DNA of 53,100 nt from Gemmatimonadota bacterium (lineage in GTDB: Bacteria > Gemmatimonadota > Gemmatimonadetes > Longimicrobiales > Gaopeijiaceae). This document shows, piece after piece, positions 1 through 9,500 of this stretch. A program made the translations under genes and the position numbers. Positions within the stretch are counted from its first letter, which is position 1. Each line of letters starts with the position of its first letter. The notes below the pieces were generated by a model. It saw only the letters and a program-made list of their open reading frames with translations, made no database searches and was not told the origin of the DNA. The DNA is taken from the NCBI GenBank assembly GCA_009840215.1, contig VXOC01000071.1, forward strand, positions 1-53,100, given 5' to 3'.

Positions 1-24
1 GGGGAAGCGGGGGCGGGTGGTCAT
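1..24 (-). CDS. Start of an unidentified gene leaving the left edge
   Basis: An ATG on the minus strand at 24-22 is preceded by a perfect AGGAGG Shine-Dalgarno (plus-strand CCTCCT at 30-35) with a 5-base spacer. Only eight codons (MTTRPRFP) are inside the window, so no function can be given. It follows the permease gene on the same strand at about 14 bases and could be cotranscribed with it. The call rests on the ribosome binding site and spacing only. Confidence 0.4.
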
Positions 25-38
25 CGGGGCCTCCTGGG

Positions 39-1775
39 TCATGCAAGGTTCACGTGAACGGTGACGATATCGATGTCATGGTACTGCTGGTGGCGAACGG
101 AAGACGCGTGATGCTTCAGCAGCCTGAGCGAAACGTCGTGCCCTGGCGAGATGTCGTCCTCCGGATCCCCCAGCACGGCGAGCCGGTCCTGAATGTTGTC
201 GTCCCTCGGCGCCGCGGCAAACTCAAGCACGGCTCCGGCCTTGTCCCGGTAGGCCACCAGGCGAAGCCGGCGCGGCCCGGCCCGTTCCTGTCCGGCGTCC
301 TCCTCCTGGACCAGACTCAGCAGGGCCTCTTCGGCGACGGCCTCCAGGCGGTGCGCCATCTCGTCGCTCCAGCCTTCCCCGGCCGCGAAACCGCGGAGAA
401 ACTCCCGGATCCGGGGCAGGGCCGACCGTTCGAGCGCGTCGTCCATCCGGCTGCGGCGGGACTCCGTCAACTCCAGGAAGAGGGTCATCAGGATGGCCGC
501 CAGCCCACCGGTGGTCATGGCGTTGGAGAACAGGCCGCCCGCGAACGCTGCCGTCTGCTGCGGAAAGATCATCTCCATCTCGAAGCCGAGACCGATCCAG
601 AAGGCGATGCAGGCGATCAGTCCCTTGCGGTAGTCGAGACCGTCCTGAAGAAGGACCCGCACGCCCACGAGGAAGAGCATCGCCATGAGCACGGCGAGGT
701 AGCCTCCGACGACCGGGCCGGGTATGGCCAGGACTACAGCCAGCGCCTTGGGGAAGAGTGCCAGAAGGACGACGATCGCCCCGGTGGCGATTCCCACGCC
801 GCGCGCGGCGACTCCGGTGAGCTCGGCCAGGGCCGCGCTGATCGAGTAGCCCGTGTTGGGGATGGTTCCCGCGAGGCCGGAGAGCAGGTTGCTGATCCCG
901 TCGACGTTCACCGTCCCCTGTACCGCGCGAAAGTCCACGGCCCGCTTTCGGCGCCACGAAACGCTCTGAACGGCCACGCAACTGCTTATCGAGCGCAACG
1001 TCACGATCAGCGTCACCAGCAGGAACGCGGGGATGAGCGACCAGAACGCCGGACCGAAGTCGAGATCGATGCCGGGCCACGTCGCGTGTGGGAATCCCAG
1101 CCAGGAGGCGCTCGTGACCCGTTCGAAGTCGTAGAGCCCGAAGAAACCACCGAATACCGAGCCCGCGACCACGCCGATCACGGGCGCCCACAGGCGCAGC
1201 ACCCCTCCGGACTTGAGCGCGATGAGGACGATGGCGAGCACGGTGGCCATCGCGGTCAGGGGTGCGGCGTGTGTGGGACTACTCGCGGGGACCTGGTCCA
1301 GCATCCCGAAGATGACTTCCATGGCCGTGACCGGGACCAGCATCAGGACCGTTCCCGAAACGGCCGGCGTGAGGATCCGGCGGAAGAGGGCGAGCCGGGC
1401 GGAAAGCAGGAACTGGAAGAGGGAGGCGGCGACGACCAGGGTGACCAGCAGAGCGGCGCCGCCACGGTCGATCGCGTCGATGGCGAGCCCGATGAACGCC
1501 GCCGCACTGCTCATGACGATGACGTGGCCCGCGCCGATGCGGCCGAATCGGCACGCTTGCAGAACGGTGGTGATGCCGCAAATCGCGACGCTTGCGAACA
1601 CCACCCACGTCAGATGGGCTTCACTGGCCCCGGCCGCGCGCATGACGGCCGTCGGGATGAGGATCGGGATGGCCACGATGAGGGCCGTGAGCTGCAGACC
1701 GAGCCCGAGCGCGAGGGGCAGGGGGATGCGGTCGTCGGCCTGGTAGCGGAGCCCTGATTCGCGGGTGGATTCCAT
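39..1775 (-). CDS. NCS2-family nucleobase (xanthine/uracil-type) permease with C-terminal ATPase-like domain
   Basis: A 578-residue membrane protein. Residues about 15-440 form many hydrophobic segments with the layout of the nucleobase:cation symporter-2 family, including a central stretch GLAGTIPNTGYSIS typical of the substrate and quinone-exchange helices. Family knowledge points to proton- or sodium-driven uptake of purines or pyrimidines across the inner membrane; the substrate cannot be told from sequence. After the last helix, residues about 455-578 are soluble: a helix with AVAEEALLSLV, then beta strands and a segment SPGHDVSLRLLKHH. This order resembles the RsbW/HATPase anti-sigma-kinase fold but lacks clear N, G1 and G2 box residues. 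The start ATG (1775-1773) lies close to the divergent metallophosphoesterase gene. Confident as a permease, tentative for the tail. Confidence 0.85.
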   Translation of the reverse strand: MESTRESGLRYQADDRIPLPLALGLGLQLTALIVAIPILIPTAVMRAAGASEAHLTWVVFASVAICGITTVLQACRFGRIGAGHVIVMSSAAAFIGLAIDAIDRGGAALLVTLVVAASLFQFLLSARLALFRRILTPAVSGTVLMLVPVTAMEVIFGMLDQVPASSPTHAAPLTAMATVLAIVLIALKSGGVLRLWAPVIGVVAGSVFGGFFGLYDFERVTSASWLGFPHATWPGIDLDFGPAFWSLIPAFLLVTLIVTLRSISSCVAVQSVSWRRKRAVDFRAVQGTVNVDGISNLLSGLAGTIPNTGYSISAALAELTGVAARGVGIATGAIVVLLALFPKALAVVLAIPGPVVGGYLAVLMAMLFLVGVRVLLQDGLDYRKGLIACIAFWIGLGFEMEMIFPQQTAAFAGGLFSNAMTTGGLAAILMTLFLELTESRRSRMDDALERSALPRIREFLRGFAAGEGWSDEMAHRLEAVAEEALLSLVQEEDAGQERAGPRRLRLVAYRDKAGAVLEFAAAPRDDNIQDRLAVLGDPEDDISPGHDVSLRLLKHHASSVRHQQYHDIDIVTVHVNLA

Positions 1776-1839
1776 TATGAAAACTAGTCATTACATTCGA
1801 GAGCGTCGAAGCGACGTGCCCAGCCAGGAGGTGAACCCG

Positions 1840-2676
1840 TTGCGTCTTTGGGCGTTGTCCGACCTGCACGTCTCCCACCCCGAAAACCGCGGGGTGCTGG
1901 ACAGCTTTCCGTCCTTTCCCGACGACTGGCTGGTCCTGGTGGGGGATGTCACCCATCGGCCGGAGCAGCTGGACCAGTGCTTTGAGCGGCTCACCCCGAG
2001 ATTCCGCCAGGTCGTGTGGGTTCCCGGAAACCACGAACTGTGGACGGTCCCCGACGCGGATCCGCAGCTTGGCGGCGTCGCGCTCTACGAGCGACTGGTC
2101 CGGATCGCCCGTTCCCGCGGCGTGCTCACCCCGGAGGATGCCTACCCGGTGGTCGAGCTACGGGACGGGCCCGTTCTGATCGCGCCGCTCTTCCTGCTCT
2201 ACGACTACAGCTTCCGGCCCGGGCACGTGCGGCGTGAGGAGGTCGTACGGTGGGCGCGGGAGACGGGCGCCGCCTGCTCCGACGAATTGATGCTGCACCC
2301 CGATCCGTTTCCCGACAGGGATTCCTGGTGCGCCGCGCGCTGCCGGGACGCCGCCACACGGCTCGGGTCGTATCCGGCGGACCTTCCCAAGATCCTGGTC
2401 AATCATTTCCCGCTCGAGGAACAGCACGCAGTGCTGCCCAGGATTCCCCGATTCACCCCGTGGTGCGGGACCCGCCGAACGAGGGGTTGGCACCGCCGCT
2501 TCAACGCATGCGCCGTGGTGTACGGCCACCTTCACATCCGGGGCACGCAGTGGCTCGACGGTGTCCCCTTCCAGGAGGTGTCGCTCGGGTATCCGCAGCA
2601 ATGGGACCGCCGCCGGGGGGTCGGCGCCTACCTGCGCGAAGTCGCCCTGGCGCCCCGGGGCGCGACCGGCCGATGA
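1840..2676 (+). CDS. Calcineurin-like metallophosphoesterase
   Basis: Binuclear-metal phosphoesterase of about 278 residues. All five family blocks are visible: SDLH (Asp8, His10), GDV (Asp36), GNHE (Asn64, His65), NHF (about 188-190) and GHLH (229-232). The substrate is unknown. I choose the TTG at 1840 because AGGAGG stands at 1827-1832 with a 7-base spacer and the protein then begins directly with the first beta strand RLWALSDLH. In-frame GTG (1765) and ATG (1777) lie further upstream but overlap or abut the divergent permease start and would add an unstructured leader. Its TGA (2674-2676) overlaps the ATG of the phosphopantetheinyl transferase, so the two are translationally coupled. Confidence 0.85.
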   Translation: MRLWALSDLHVSHPENRGVLDSFPSFPDDWLVLVGDVTHRPEQLDQCFERLTPRFRQVVWVPGNHELWTVPDADPQLGGVALYERLVRIARSRGVLTPEDAYPVVELRDGPVLIAPLFLLYDYSFRPGHVRREEVVRWARETGAACSDELMLHPDPFPDRDSWCAARCRDAATRLGSYPADLPKILVNHFPLEEQHAVLPRIPRFTPWCGTRRTRGWHRRFNACAVVYGHLHIRGTQWLDGVPFQEVSLGYPQQWDRRRGVGAYLREVALAPRGATGR

Positions 2677-3407
2677 GTGCCGGCGATGCCTGGTGGGGTC
2701 CGTGGCGCGAGACCGCCGACTCGCTCACCCTGCACGTTGACCTGCGCCCCGATCCCGATCGCGAGGAACGGGCCCTCGACATGCTCGACGAACACGAACT
2801 GGCGCGGTGGAAACGCTTCCGGGTCGAGGGTGCGCGGCACCGGTTCGCGCTCTGCCGCGCGGCGCTCAGGATCAACCTCTGTGAACGGCTGCGGTGCTCC
2901 AACCGGGAGCTGTCCTTCGGTTATCTCAAGCACGGCAAGCCCTTCGCGAAGGTGGACGGTCGCCCCTCAGGCGTGAGCTTCAACGTGAGCCACAGCGGCG
3001 AGCACGGCCTGATCGGGTTCGCAAAGCGGGAAGGGCTCGGGGTGGATCTGGAGGTGCGCGCCCCCGGCCGGGATTTCGACGGCATCGGGAGAATGGTCTA
3101 CGGTCCGCGGGAACGGCTCGCCCTGTCCACGGCCGCCGGGCCCGAGAAGGCGGAACTCTTCTACCGGTTCTGGAGCCTGAAGGAGGCGCTCATCAAGGCT
3201 CTGGGGACCGGCTTTGCGCTGAATCCGTCCCGCTTCGAGGTGCCGGGGCCGATCATCGAAGGCGAGCGGTCCGCACTGTTCCGCTTCCCGCACCTGCCGT
3301 CCGACCCCTACTGGCTGGAGGATCTGGGGGAACCCCGCTTTGCCGCCGCGCGCGCCTTCCGATTGGCGGAGGACGTGCCGCAAGCCGGCATCGTGGAAAC
3401 GTCGTAG
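2673..3407 (+). CDS. 4'-phosphopantetheinyl transferase (Sfp type)
   Basis: A 244-residue enzyme that moves the phosphopantetheine arm of CoA onto a serine of acyl- or peptidyl-carrier proteins. Signature motifs are present: FNVSHSGE, the metal site GVDLE (Asp125, Glu127) and the WSLKEALIKA block (Trp167, Lys170, Glu171, Lys175). The length fits the two-lobed Sfp/Gsp class rather than the short AcpS class. The ATG overlaps the stop of the metallophosphoesterase (ATGA), giving a two-gene operon. No polyketide, peptide synthetase or carrier protein gene is in the window, so the partner is unknown. The last 100 bases overlap the 3' end of the convergent toxin gene. Confidence 0.9.
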   Translation: MSAGDAWWGPWRETADSLTLHVDLRPDPDREERALDMLDEHELARWKRFRVEGARHRFALCRAALRINLCERLRCSNRELSFGYLKHGKPFAKVDGRPSGVSFNVSHSGEHGLIGFAKREGLGVDLEVRAPGRDFDGIGRMVYGPRERLALSTAAGPEKAELFYRFWSLKEALIKALGTGFALNPSRFEVPGPIIEGERSALFRFPHLPSDPYWLEDLGEPRFAAARAFRLAEDVPQAGIVETS

Positions 3408-3763
3408 AGCGGGATACGCGAGTCACGGGTGACGAGGGTCAGCCCCTCGGCCTGGGCCTGCGCGATCAGCATTCGGTCGAAGGGGTCGCGGTGGCGCAGG
3501 GGCAGATTGGCGGCCCGTTCGGCGTGATCGAAAGTCAGCGGAAGGTGTGCGAGGTCCTTCTCGCCGACAACGGCGGCCAGGTTGTCGGGGGCGACAAGGT
3601 GACCCTTGGCCTTCTTGACGCCGATTTCCCAACCCGTCACGGCACTGACGAACACCTCGTTTCCCGGATCCGCGATGGCGTCGCGTGTGCGTTCGGCGAT
3701 TCGGCCCCAATCGGAAACCCACCATAGGAAGATGTGAGTGTCGAGCAGCAGCCGCATCGTCAC
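3308..3763 (-). CDS. vapC: VapC-type PIN-domain toxin
   Basis: A 151-residue PIN-domain ribonuclease, the toxin of a type II toxin-antitoxin pair. The acidic metal-binding residues sit where expected: Asp8 in LLLDTHIFLWW, Glu46 in TGWEIGVKK, Asp93/Asp96 in DPFDR and Asp114 in VTRD. The start is either GTG at 3763, which overlaps the antitoxin stop as GTGA, or ATG at 3757. The PIN fold should end near YDVSTM (about residue 124). The last 27 or so residues are basic and low-complexity and lie antisense to the end of the phosphopantetheinyl transferase gene. They look like an extension gained by loss of the original stop codon. Confidence 0.85.
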   Translation of the reverse strand: MTMRLLLDTHIFLWWVSDWGRIAERTRDAIADPGNEVFVSAVTGWEIGVKKAKGHLVAPDNLAAVVGEKDLAHLPLTFDHAERAANLPLRHRDPFDRMLIAQAQAEGLTLVTRDSRIPLYDVSTMPACGTSSANRKARAAAKRGSPRSSSQ

Positions 3764-4011
3764 TCACCTTCGGGGAACAGCTCGGAGCCCTCGAAGGCCG
3801 CGATGATCTCTTCGTCCTCGGCGTCGAAGTCGGGGCCGATCACGATCTGGCCCTCGAGACCTCCCGGCCGCCGGGGTTCGATGGACTCCCGGTAGGGCAT
3901 AAGCCGCACCCAGGGCTGTCCCGACCTGCAGATCACGACCTCTTCCCCTTTCCTGGCCAGGTTTGCCAGCCGGGAGAGTTGTGACTTCGCCTCGTGCATG
4001 TTGACCCTCAT
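3760..4011 (-). CDS. Phd/YefM-family antitoxin
   Basis: An 83-residue protein starting MRVNMHEAKSQLSRL, the usual N-terminus of Phd/YefM DNA-binding antitoxins, followed by the strand VVICRSGQPWVRL and an acidic C-terminal tail (EDEEIIAAFEGSELF) suited to covering the toxin active site. It is encoded first and its TGA overlaps the toxin start, so the pair is cotranscribed and coupled. By family knowledge it represses its own promoter; a suitable palindrome and promoter lie upstream at 4094-4132. Confidence 0.88.
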   Translation of the reverse strand: MRVNMHEAKSQLSRLANLARKGEEVVICRSGQPWVRLMPYRESIEPRRPGGLEGQIVIGPDFDAEDEEIIAAFEGSELFPEGE

Positions 4012-4093
4012 GGGGCGTTCCTGTCGCTCGGGGGATCCTCGATCGGTGGGAAATCCGCGACCGTACGCGGAGCGGATTCCCGAGGATTCGATT

Positions 4094-4104
4094 TAGCTAA
4101 GCTA
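4094..4104 (-). promoter_or_regulatory. Putative antitoxin operator palindrome
   Basis: TAGCTAAGCTA is a palindrome apart from its central base, placed immediately downstream of the -10 element. Position and symmetry suit autorepression by the Phd/YefM-like antitoxin. Inferred, not demonstrated. Confidence 0.45.
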
Positions 4105-4132
4105 AGTCTAGCTCAACGGTCTTGCAAGTCAA
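4105..4132 (-). promoter_or_regulatory. Putative sigma70 promoter of the toxin-antitoxin pair
   Basis: Reading the minus strand, TTGACT (4132-4127) is followed after 16 bases by TAGACT (4110-4105). It lies about 95 bases before the antitoxin start and overlaps the last codons of pbpC. Confidence 0.55.
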
Positions 4133-6546
4133 TGTCGCGTCGCTTGGGACCGATCGTCCGCCCGCGCCAGCACCTCGAACACGCGCCGCGCCCGGTTCCC
4201 CGCGTCATCCACCACGGTGACGGCGTGCCAGCCGGGTCCGACGTCGAGCGCCTGTTCATGAAAGACGGTCGTCGACCCCACGTAGCGGTCGTCCAGGTGC
4301 CAGTGCAGGGTGGCGCCGGGGTCGCGGTGGGCCACGGAGAAGATCGCGCGTCCCTTCCGCCCACCCAGCTCCACGGGGATGTAGATGCGGGTGCCGTCGT
4401 CCGGGTAGAGGAAATCGACGGGCCCGCCGGCCAGTGCTTCAGGCGATGTTGCCGCGCAGTCCGGGCGATAGGCGGGCAGGGGACGGTATGCAGCGTTCCA
4501 TTGCCGGTAGAACGACTCCTGGCCCGGCGGCAGCACGAACCAGGTCTCGTGCGCCATCGCGTGCACCGACTCGCACGCCCCATGGACGCGAAGTCCGCTG
4601 GAAGGGTCCAGGTGCACCAGGCGGTGGTGCGGGCTGGGGCGCTCGAAGCGGCTTTCCCGCGGTGCCCGGGCGACGGCGGTCTCGCACCCTCCGGAGGCAC
4701 GGAAGCCGTCCGACTCGCAGACGGCCACCTCCTTCAGGTGTATCTCCGGCCTGGGAAACCACGCATCCCCCTCCAGGCGGTTCAGCACGTCGAACAGGAC
4801 GGGCGCGGCGGCGCCGATCCCGGTCAGCTCCGGCCGCCCTTCGCCATCGGCGTTCCCCGCCCAGACCCCCACCGTGTAGCGCGGCGTGACCCCGATCGCC
4901 CAGGCGTCGCGATGGCCGTAGCTGGTCCCCGTCTTCCACGCGACCCGGCGTCCGCCCCCGAAGACCCGCCACTGCGCGTCGGCCCCCGGCCTCACCACCT
5001 CGACCAGGGCCTCGAGGGTCAGCCACGCGGACCCCACACTTAGCGGGGCGGTCCCGGTCGACTCGTGCGCCTCGCCGGCGAGCAGGCGGGGACGAAGGTA
5101 TCGGTCCGATTGCTCCATGGTGCCGCCCGCCCCACCCCCGATCCGCCCCAGATTCGCATACATCGCCGACAGGTCCCACAGCGTCCCCTCCGCCCCACCC
5201 AGCACCAGCGTCAGCCCGTAGTCCCCCGGCGCCCGGTGCAGCGTACTCATCCCCATCCGGCGCAGGAAGTCGTAGAACCGGTCCACCCCGTGGCGCCTGA
5301 GCATCCACACCGCCGGCACATTGAGCGACCGTGCCAGTGCCGCGCTGGCGGGCACCGCGCCCCGGAACTCCCGGTCGTAGTTCTCGGGCATGTACCCGGC
5401 GAACTGCGAGGGAACGTCGGGCACGAGCGTTTCGGGCAGGATCTCGCCCGCGTCGAGCATGCGCGCGAAGAGCAGCGGCTTGAGAATGCTCCCCGTGCTG
5501 CGCGGCCGGTGGATGAGATCGATCGCGTAGCCCGTCCCCTCGTCCACCCCCCATCTGCTGTTGCCCACGTACGCGACCACCTCGAAGGAACGGTTGTCGA
5601 TCACGAGCGCGGCCGCATGCCGGATCCCCATCGCGGCCAGACCCTGCGACTGCCGCTCGACGACCTCGCCCGCAAGCCGCTGGAGCGACGGGTCGAGGGT
5701 GGTCGCATACCTCCGGCCCCCGCCCCCGGCCTCCGACGCGAGCCGCTGCAGGAGATGGGGCGCGTCGTGCGGCAGCGGCCTCGGCGCGTCCGGCAAGGGC
5801 TCCAGCAGCGCGAGCTCCAGCTCCGCACCGTCGATCGCCCCCTCCTCGGCCAGTCGGCGCAGCAGGCGGTCCCGCTTCGCCTGGAGCGCGTCGCGGCTGC
5901 GCCCCGGATGCACCGCCCCCGGGTTGTTCGGAAGGATGGCGAGCAACGCGGCCTCCGCCCAGGACAGCTCGCCGGGACCCCGCCCGAAGTAGCGCCAGGC
6001 CGCCGCTTCGAGCCCGACCACGTTGCCGCCGAAGGGCGCGTGCGCGGCGTAGAGGGCAAGCACCTCGTCCTTGGTGGTGCCGAGTTCGAGCCGGATCGCC
6101 AGCGCGGCCTCGACGAACTTCTCGCGGTAGGTGCGGGGGCGGTAGCCGCGCGCCATGCGGATCACCTGCATGGTGATCGTGCTCCCGCCGCTGACCACCT
6201 TTCCGGCGCGCAGATTGGTCCACACGGCGCGGGCCAGCGCGAGGGGGTCGACCCCCGGATGCATCCTGAACCGCTTGTCCTCGAAGGCGAGCAGGGCGGT
6301 CGCGTACCTGCCGGGGACCGTGTCGCGCCCGGGGAAGCGCCACTGCCCGTCCGCCGCGATGCGCGCGCCGAGGAGCGATCCGTCGCCGGCCTCGAGGACC
6401 GAGGAGAGCGGGGCGTCGAAAAGGGGGTCGGGGAGACGGGTGGTGAAGTGGGCGACTGCCAGCAGGGCGAGCAGTCCGCAGATCAAGCCCCGCGCGCGCC
6501 GAGAGCGGCGGGGCGCCGAGCCGGCCAGGCGCGACGAAGGGCCCAT
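4129..6546 (-). CDS. pbpC: Penicillin-binding protein 1C (bifunctional glycosyltransferase/transpeptidase)
   Basis: An 805-residue class A penicillin-binding protein of the PBP1C group. One N-terminal membrane anchor (about 20-38) is followed by a GT51 glycosyltransferase domain (about 60-235) with catalytic Glu89 in FEDKRF and the GGSTITMQ motif. The transpeptidase domain (about 300-560) has STGSILKP with Ser353/Lys356, SLN, and the KTGT motif at Lys538. A C-terminal beta domain (about 715-800) matches the BiPBP_C module typical of PBP1C. The gene begins 4 bases after the alpha-2-macroglobulin stop, the conserved pairing known in E. coli as yfhM-pbpC. Together they are thought to repair peptidoglycan and trap proteases when the envelope is breached. 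Confidence 0.93.
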   Translation of the reverse strand: MGPSSRLAGSAPRRSRRARGLICGLLALLAVAHFTTRLPDPLFDAPLSSVLEAGDGSLLGARIAADGQWRFPGRDTVPGRYATALLAFEDKRFRMHPGVDPLALARAVWTNLRAGKVVSGGSTITMQVIRMARGYRPRTYREKFVEAALAIRLELGTTKDEVLALYAAHAPFGGNVVGLEAAAWRYFGRGPGELSWAEAALLAILPNNPGAVHPGRSRDALQAKRDRLLRRLAEEGAIDGAELELALLEPLPDAPRPLPHDAPHLLQRLASEAGGGGRRYATTLDPSLQRLAGEVVERQSQGLAAMGIRHAAALVIDNRSFEVVAYVGNSRWGVDEGTGYAIDLIHRPRSTGSILKPLLFARMLDAGEILPETLVPDVPSQFAGYMPENYDREFRGAVPASAALARSLNVPAVWMLRRHGVDRFYDFLRRMGMSTLHRAPGDYGLTLVLGGAEGTLWDLSAMYANLGRIGGGAGGTMEQSDRYLRPRLLAGEAHESTGTAPLSVGSAWLTLEALVEVVRPGADAQWRVFGGGRRVAWKTGTSYGHRDAWAIGVTPRYTVGVWAGNADGEGRPELTGIGAAAPVLFDVLNRLEGDAWFPRPEIHLKEVAVCESDGFRASGGCETAVARAPRESRFERPSPHHRLVHLDPSSGLRVHGACESVHAMAHETWFVLPPGQESFYRQWNAAYRPLPAYRPDCAATSPEALAGGPVDFLYPDDGTRIYIPVELGGRKGRAIFSVAHRDPGATLHWHLDDRYVGSTTVFHEQALDVGPGWHAVTVVDDAGNRARRVFEVLARADDRSQATRH

Positions 6547-6550
6547 GGCG

Positions 6551-9500
6551 CTACTCCCCCTCCTCCCCGTCCACCACCCGCACCCACATGCCCTTCGTGC
6601 GGCCGTACACCGAAGCGTCGTACATCGCCTCGGCCGTCACCGTCGGGAGGTAGAATTCGCCCAGGTACGCCGCGTTGAAGCGCATCGAGAGGCTCAGCGA
6701 ATCCGCGGCGTTCAGCGAGAAGTAGGTGAGGATGCGGTCGTCGCGCACGTCCTGGTGATCGATGCGGTCGTCGGAGGGCCCCTCGCCCCAGTCGAGCCGC
6801 GCGTTGTGAATCTCCCACCCCGACGGCGCGCGGAAGACCAGCGCCAGGTCCCTCGCGGCGCGTCCCGATTCGTTCCGCACGGTGACGGTGGCCACCAGGT
6901 CGGAGCCCTGCTCGAGTTCCGCGATGTCGATGCTCCCGCCGTCCGGATCCATGTAGGTCACCTCGACCGCCAGTCCGGACGAGGTCGCGGTCTCGTCACC
7001 CGGTGCGGGCACGCCCCGCGTCGACAGGCTCACGAAGAGCGGCGCGTCGGAGGTGTTGGTGACCTCCACCCGTCCCCCCTCGTCGGCGATGGCCGGCAGA
7101 TCCTCGGTGTGGACCGGTGACGAAGACGCCGCCGACACCACATCGTCCCCCGCGCGCCGGTCGAAGGTGAACTCGTCCGGTGCCTCGCCCAGCCCGTAGA
7201 AGCGCGCCATCGCGAAGAGCGAGTAGGCGACGGAATGCGTGCTGTGCCACCTGTCCGAGAAGAGTTCGTCGGAGATTTCCTGCGCCAGCGCGAGCGCCTG
7301 GGCCGGGCGGTCCAGCCGCACCAGCGCGTCCAGCTGGATCGCGCGGTCGCGCAGCCGGGATCCCATGCTCCAGCCCGGGGCCGGGTAGTCGGCGATGTCG
7401 TCGTCGGTGCTCACCGTGCGGGCGGCGGCGTCGTCCACGCCCGCGAGCCGGTAGGCGGCCGCAAGGTGCCAGCGGGCGGCAGCTGTCAGGCCGGGCGATT
7501 CGCGCAGGCGGTTCATCGCACCGATCTCGTAGTCGCCGGCGAGCGCAAGCGTGAACAGCCGGTACGCCTGGTCCATCGGCTCGGTGTCACCCCGGTTCCG
7601 CCAGGAACGGGCCCGGCGGCGCTGGTGGGACTTCCAGTCCGAGATCACCTGCGGATCGACGAGGTACCCGAGCCGCTCCGCCTCGACCAGGAAGTGCCCC
7701 GCGTAGCTGGTCACCCACCCATTGCGCGCGTTTGCGCCGCGCCACCAGCCGGGCCAGTACGAGAACCTGCCAGACGAGACCTGGTATCCCCGCAGGCGAT
7801 CGATTCCAGCCCGGATGTTGTCTTCCGCGCGGTCGCGCGCGTCCGTATCGAGGCGCAGCAGCAGCGGCAGGTACAGCTGCGGGAAGACCGCCGAGATGAT
7901 CTGCTCGAGACACCCGTGCGGGTAGCGCACGAGGTAGTCCAGGCGCGCCTCCAGATTGAGGGGCGGGAAAGGGGTGACCTCGAGGGTCGCGGAGTTGGTG
8001 CCGCGAATGCCGGGCGGCTCCATCTCGGCGCTCCAGACTTCGCCCGGGGCGATGCGGGCCCGCACCTGGTTGGCAATCACCGGATTCGGACGGCGCACAC
8101 GCAGGGCGATTTCGGACTCGGCCCGGTGTTCGCCCGAGACGGCGGCGAAGCGCAGCACACCCTGTCCCGGCAGCTCCGCCGTGCGAATGCGCAGGCGCGC
8201 CATCCGCTCGTCGGCACCTTCAAAAGTGATGGTCCGACTTGCACTTCCGACCACCTCGAACGGACCCTCGACCTCAAGGGTCACGGTCGCCTCCTCGATC
8301 CCGTCCTCCATGGCGAAGAGCGACACCGGCACGGCCATCTCCTCACCCGGACCCACCACCCGGGGCACGGTGGCCAGCAGCGACAGCGGCTGCCGCACGA
8401 ACACCTGCTCCGACGCGGAGCCGTAGGCGCCCTCGTGCCCCGCCACCACCATCACGCGCACCTGCCCGATGTACTCGGGAAGGTCCACCGAGTGCGTGCG
8501 GCGCGCACCCCGCTCCAGCGTGAACGGCCCCTGGAACCGCACCACCGGCGGGAACCGGCTCCGGTCCTGTTCCTGGATCTCCGCCGCGTCGTCGCCGCCC
8601 AGCGCCAGCAGCCGCTCGAGTTCGGCCGCGTAGGCCCCCGCCACCTCGTCGAAGATGTCCCAGGTGGAGACCCCGAGCGCTTCCTTGCGGTAGAAGCGGC
8701 CGTGCAGGTCGGGCGTCCGGAAGCTGGTCAGGCCCAGCAGCCCCTCGTCCACGACGGCCAGCGTGTACGTCATCGGCCGTCCCGACGCCTCGGCGACTCG
8801 CACGGTCACGGTCGTGTCGGGACGCCACTCCTCCGGGACGCCGATCTCGGGGCGCAGGACCGTCGCGGGATCCTCGACTTCAAGCGGAATCGTCCCGTAC
8901 AGACGGATCGGCAGGTCGTTGACGCGCTCGGAGTGCGGCTGGATCAGGCTGACGCTCACGTAGACGTTCGGGCTCATTTCAGCGGTGATCGGGACGTTGA
9001 AGCGGGTCCGGCCGCCGTCCATCGACAGCCAGCGGTGTTCCAGGATGCGCGTTCCCGTCTCCAGCGTGACGAGCGCCCGGCCCGACTGCGCCTCGGGCAG
9101 CTGGATCTCGGCCACATCGCCCACCGCGTAGCTCGTGCGGTCGGAGAGCAGGGTGAGCACGCTCGCTCCGGTGCCGGTCTGCTCCCGCTGGCGCCCCGCC
9201 CAGCCGGGCCAGTCGACATACACCGTCGTGCCGGTGCAGTGGCCGCCCTGCACATCGCACGCCCGCACGAGAAAGCGGCCCCAGTCCGGGTAGCCGATCC
9301 GGAAATCCCAGCTCCCGCGCCCTTCCGTCGTGGAGATCCGGCCCCGCGCGACCGCCGCGCTGTGCTCGCTCTCGGTGTAGCGGGCCAGCGATTCCGCGGA
9401 CCGGTCCCACCACCAGCGCCAGTCGATCTTGTAGAGGGTGACTTCGATGGAGTCGATGGAAACGGGGTCGCCCGCGGGCGAAACCGAGGCGATGTCGACG

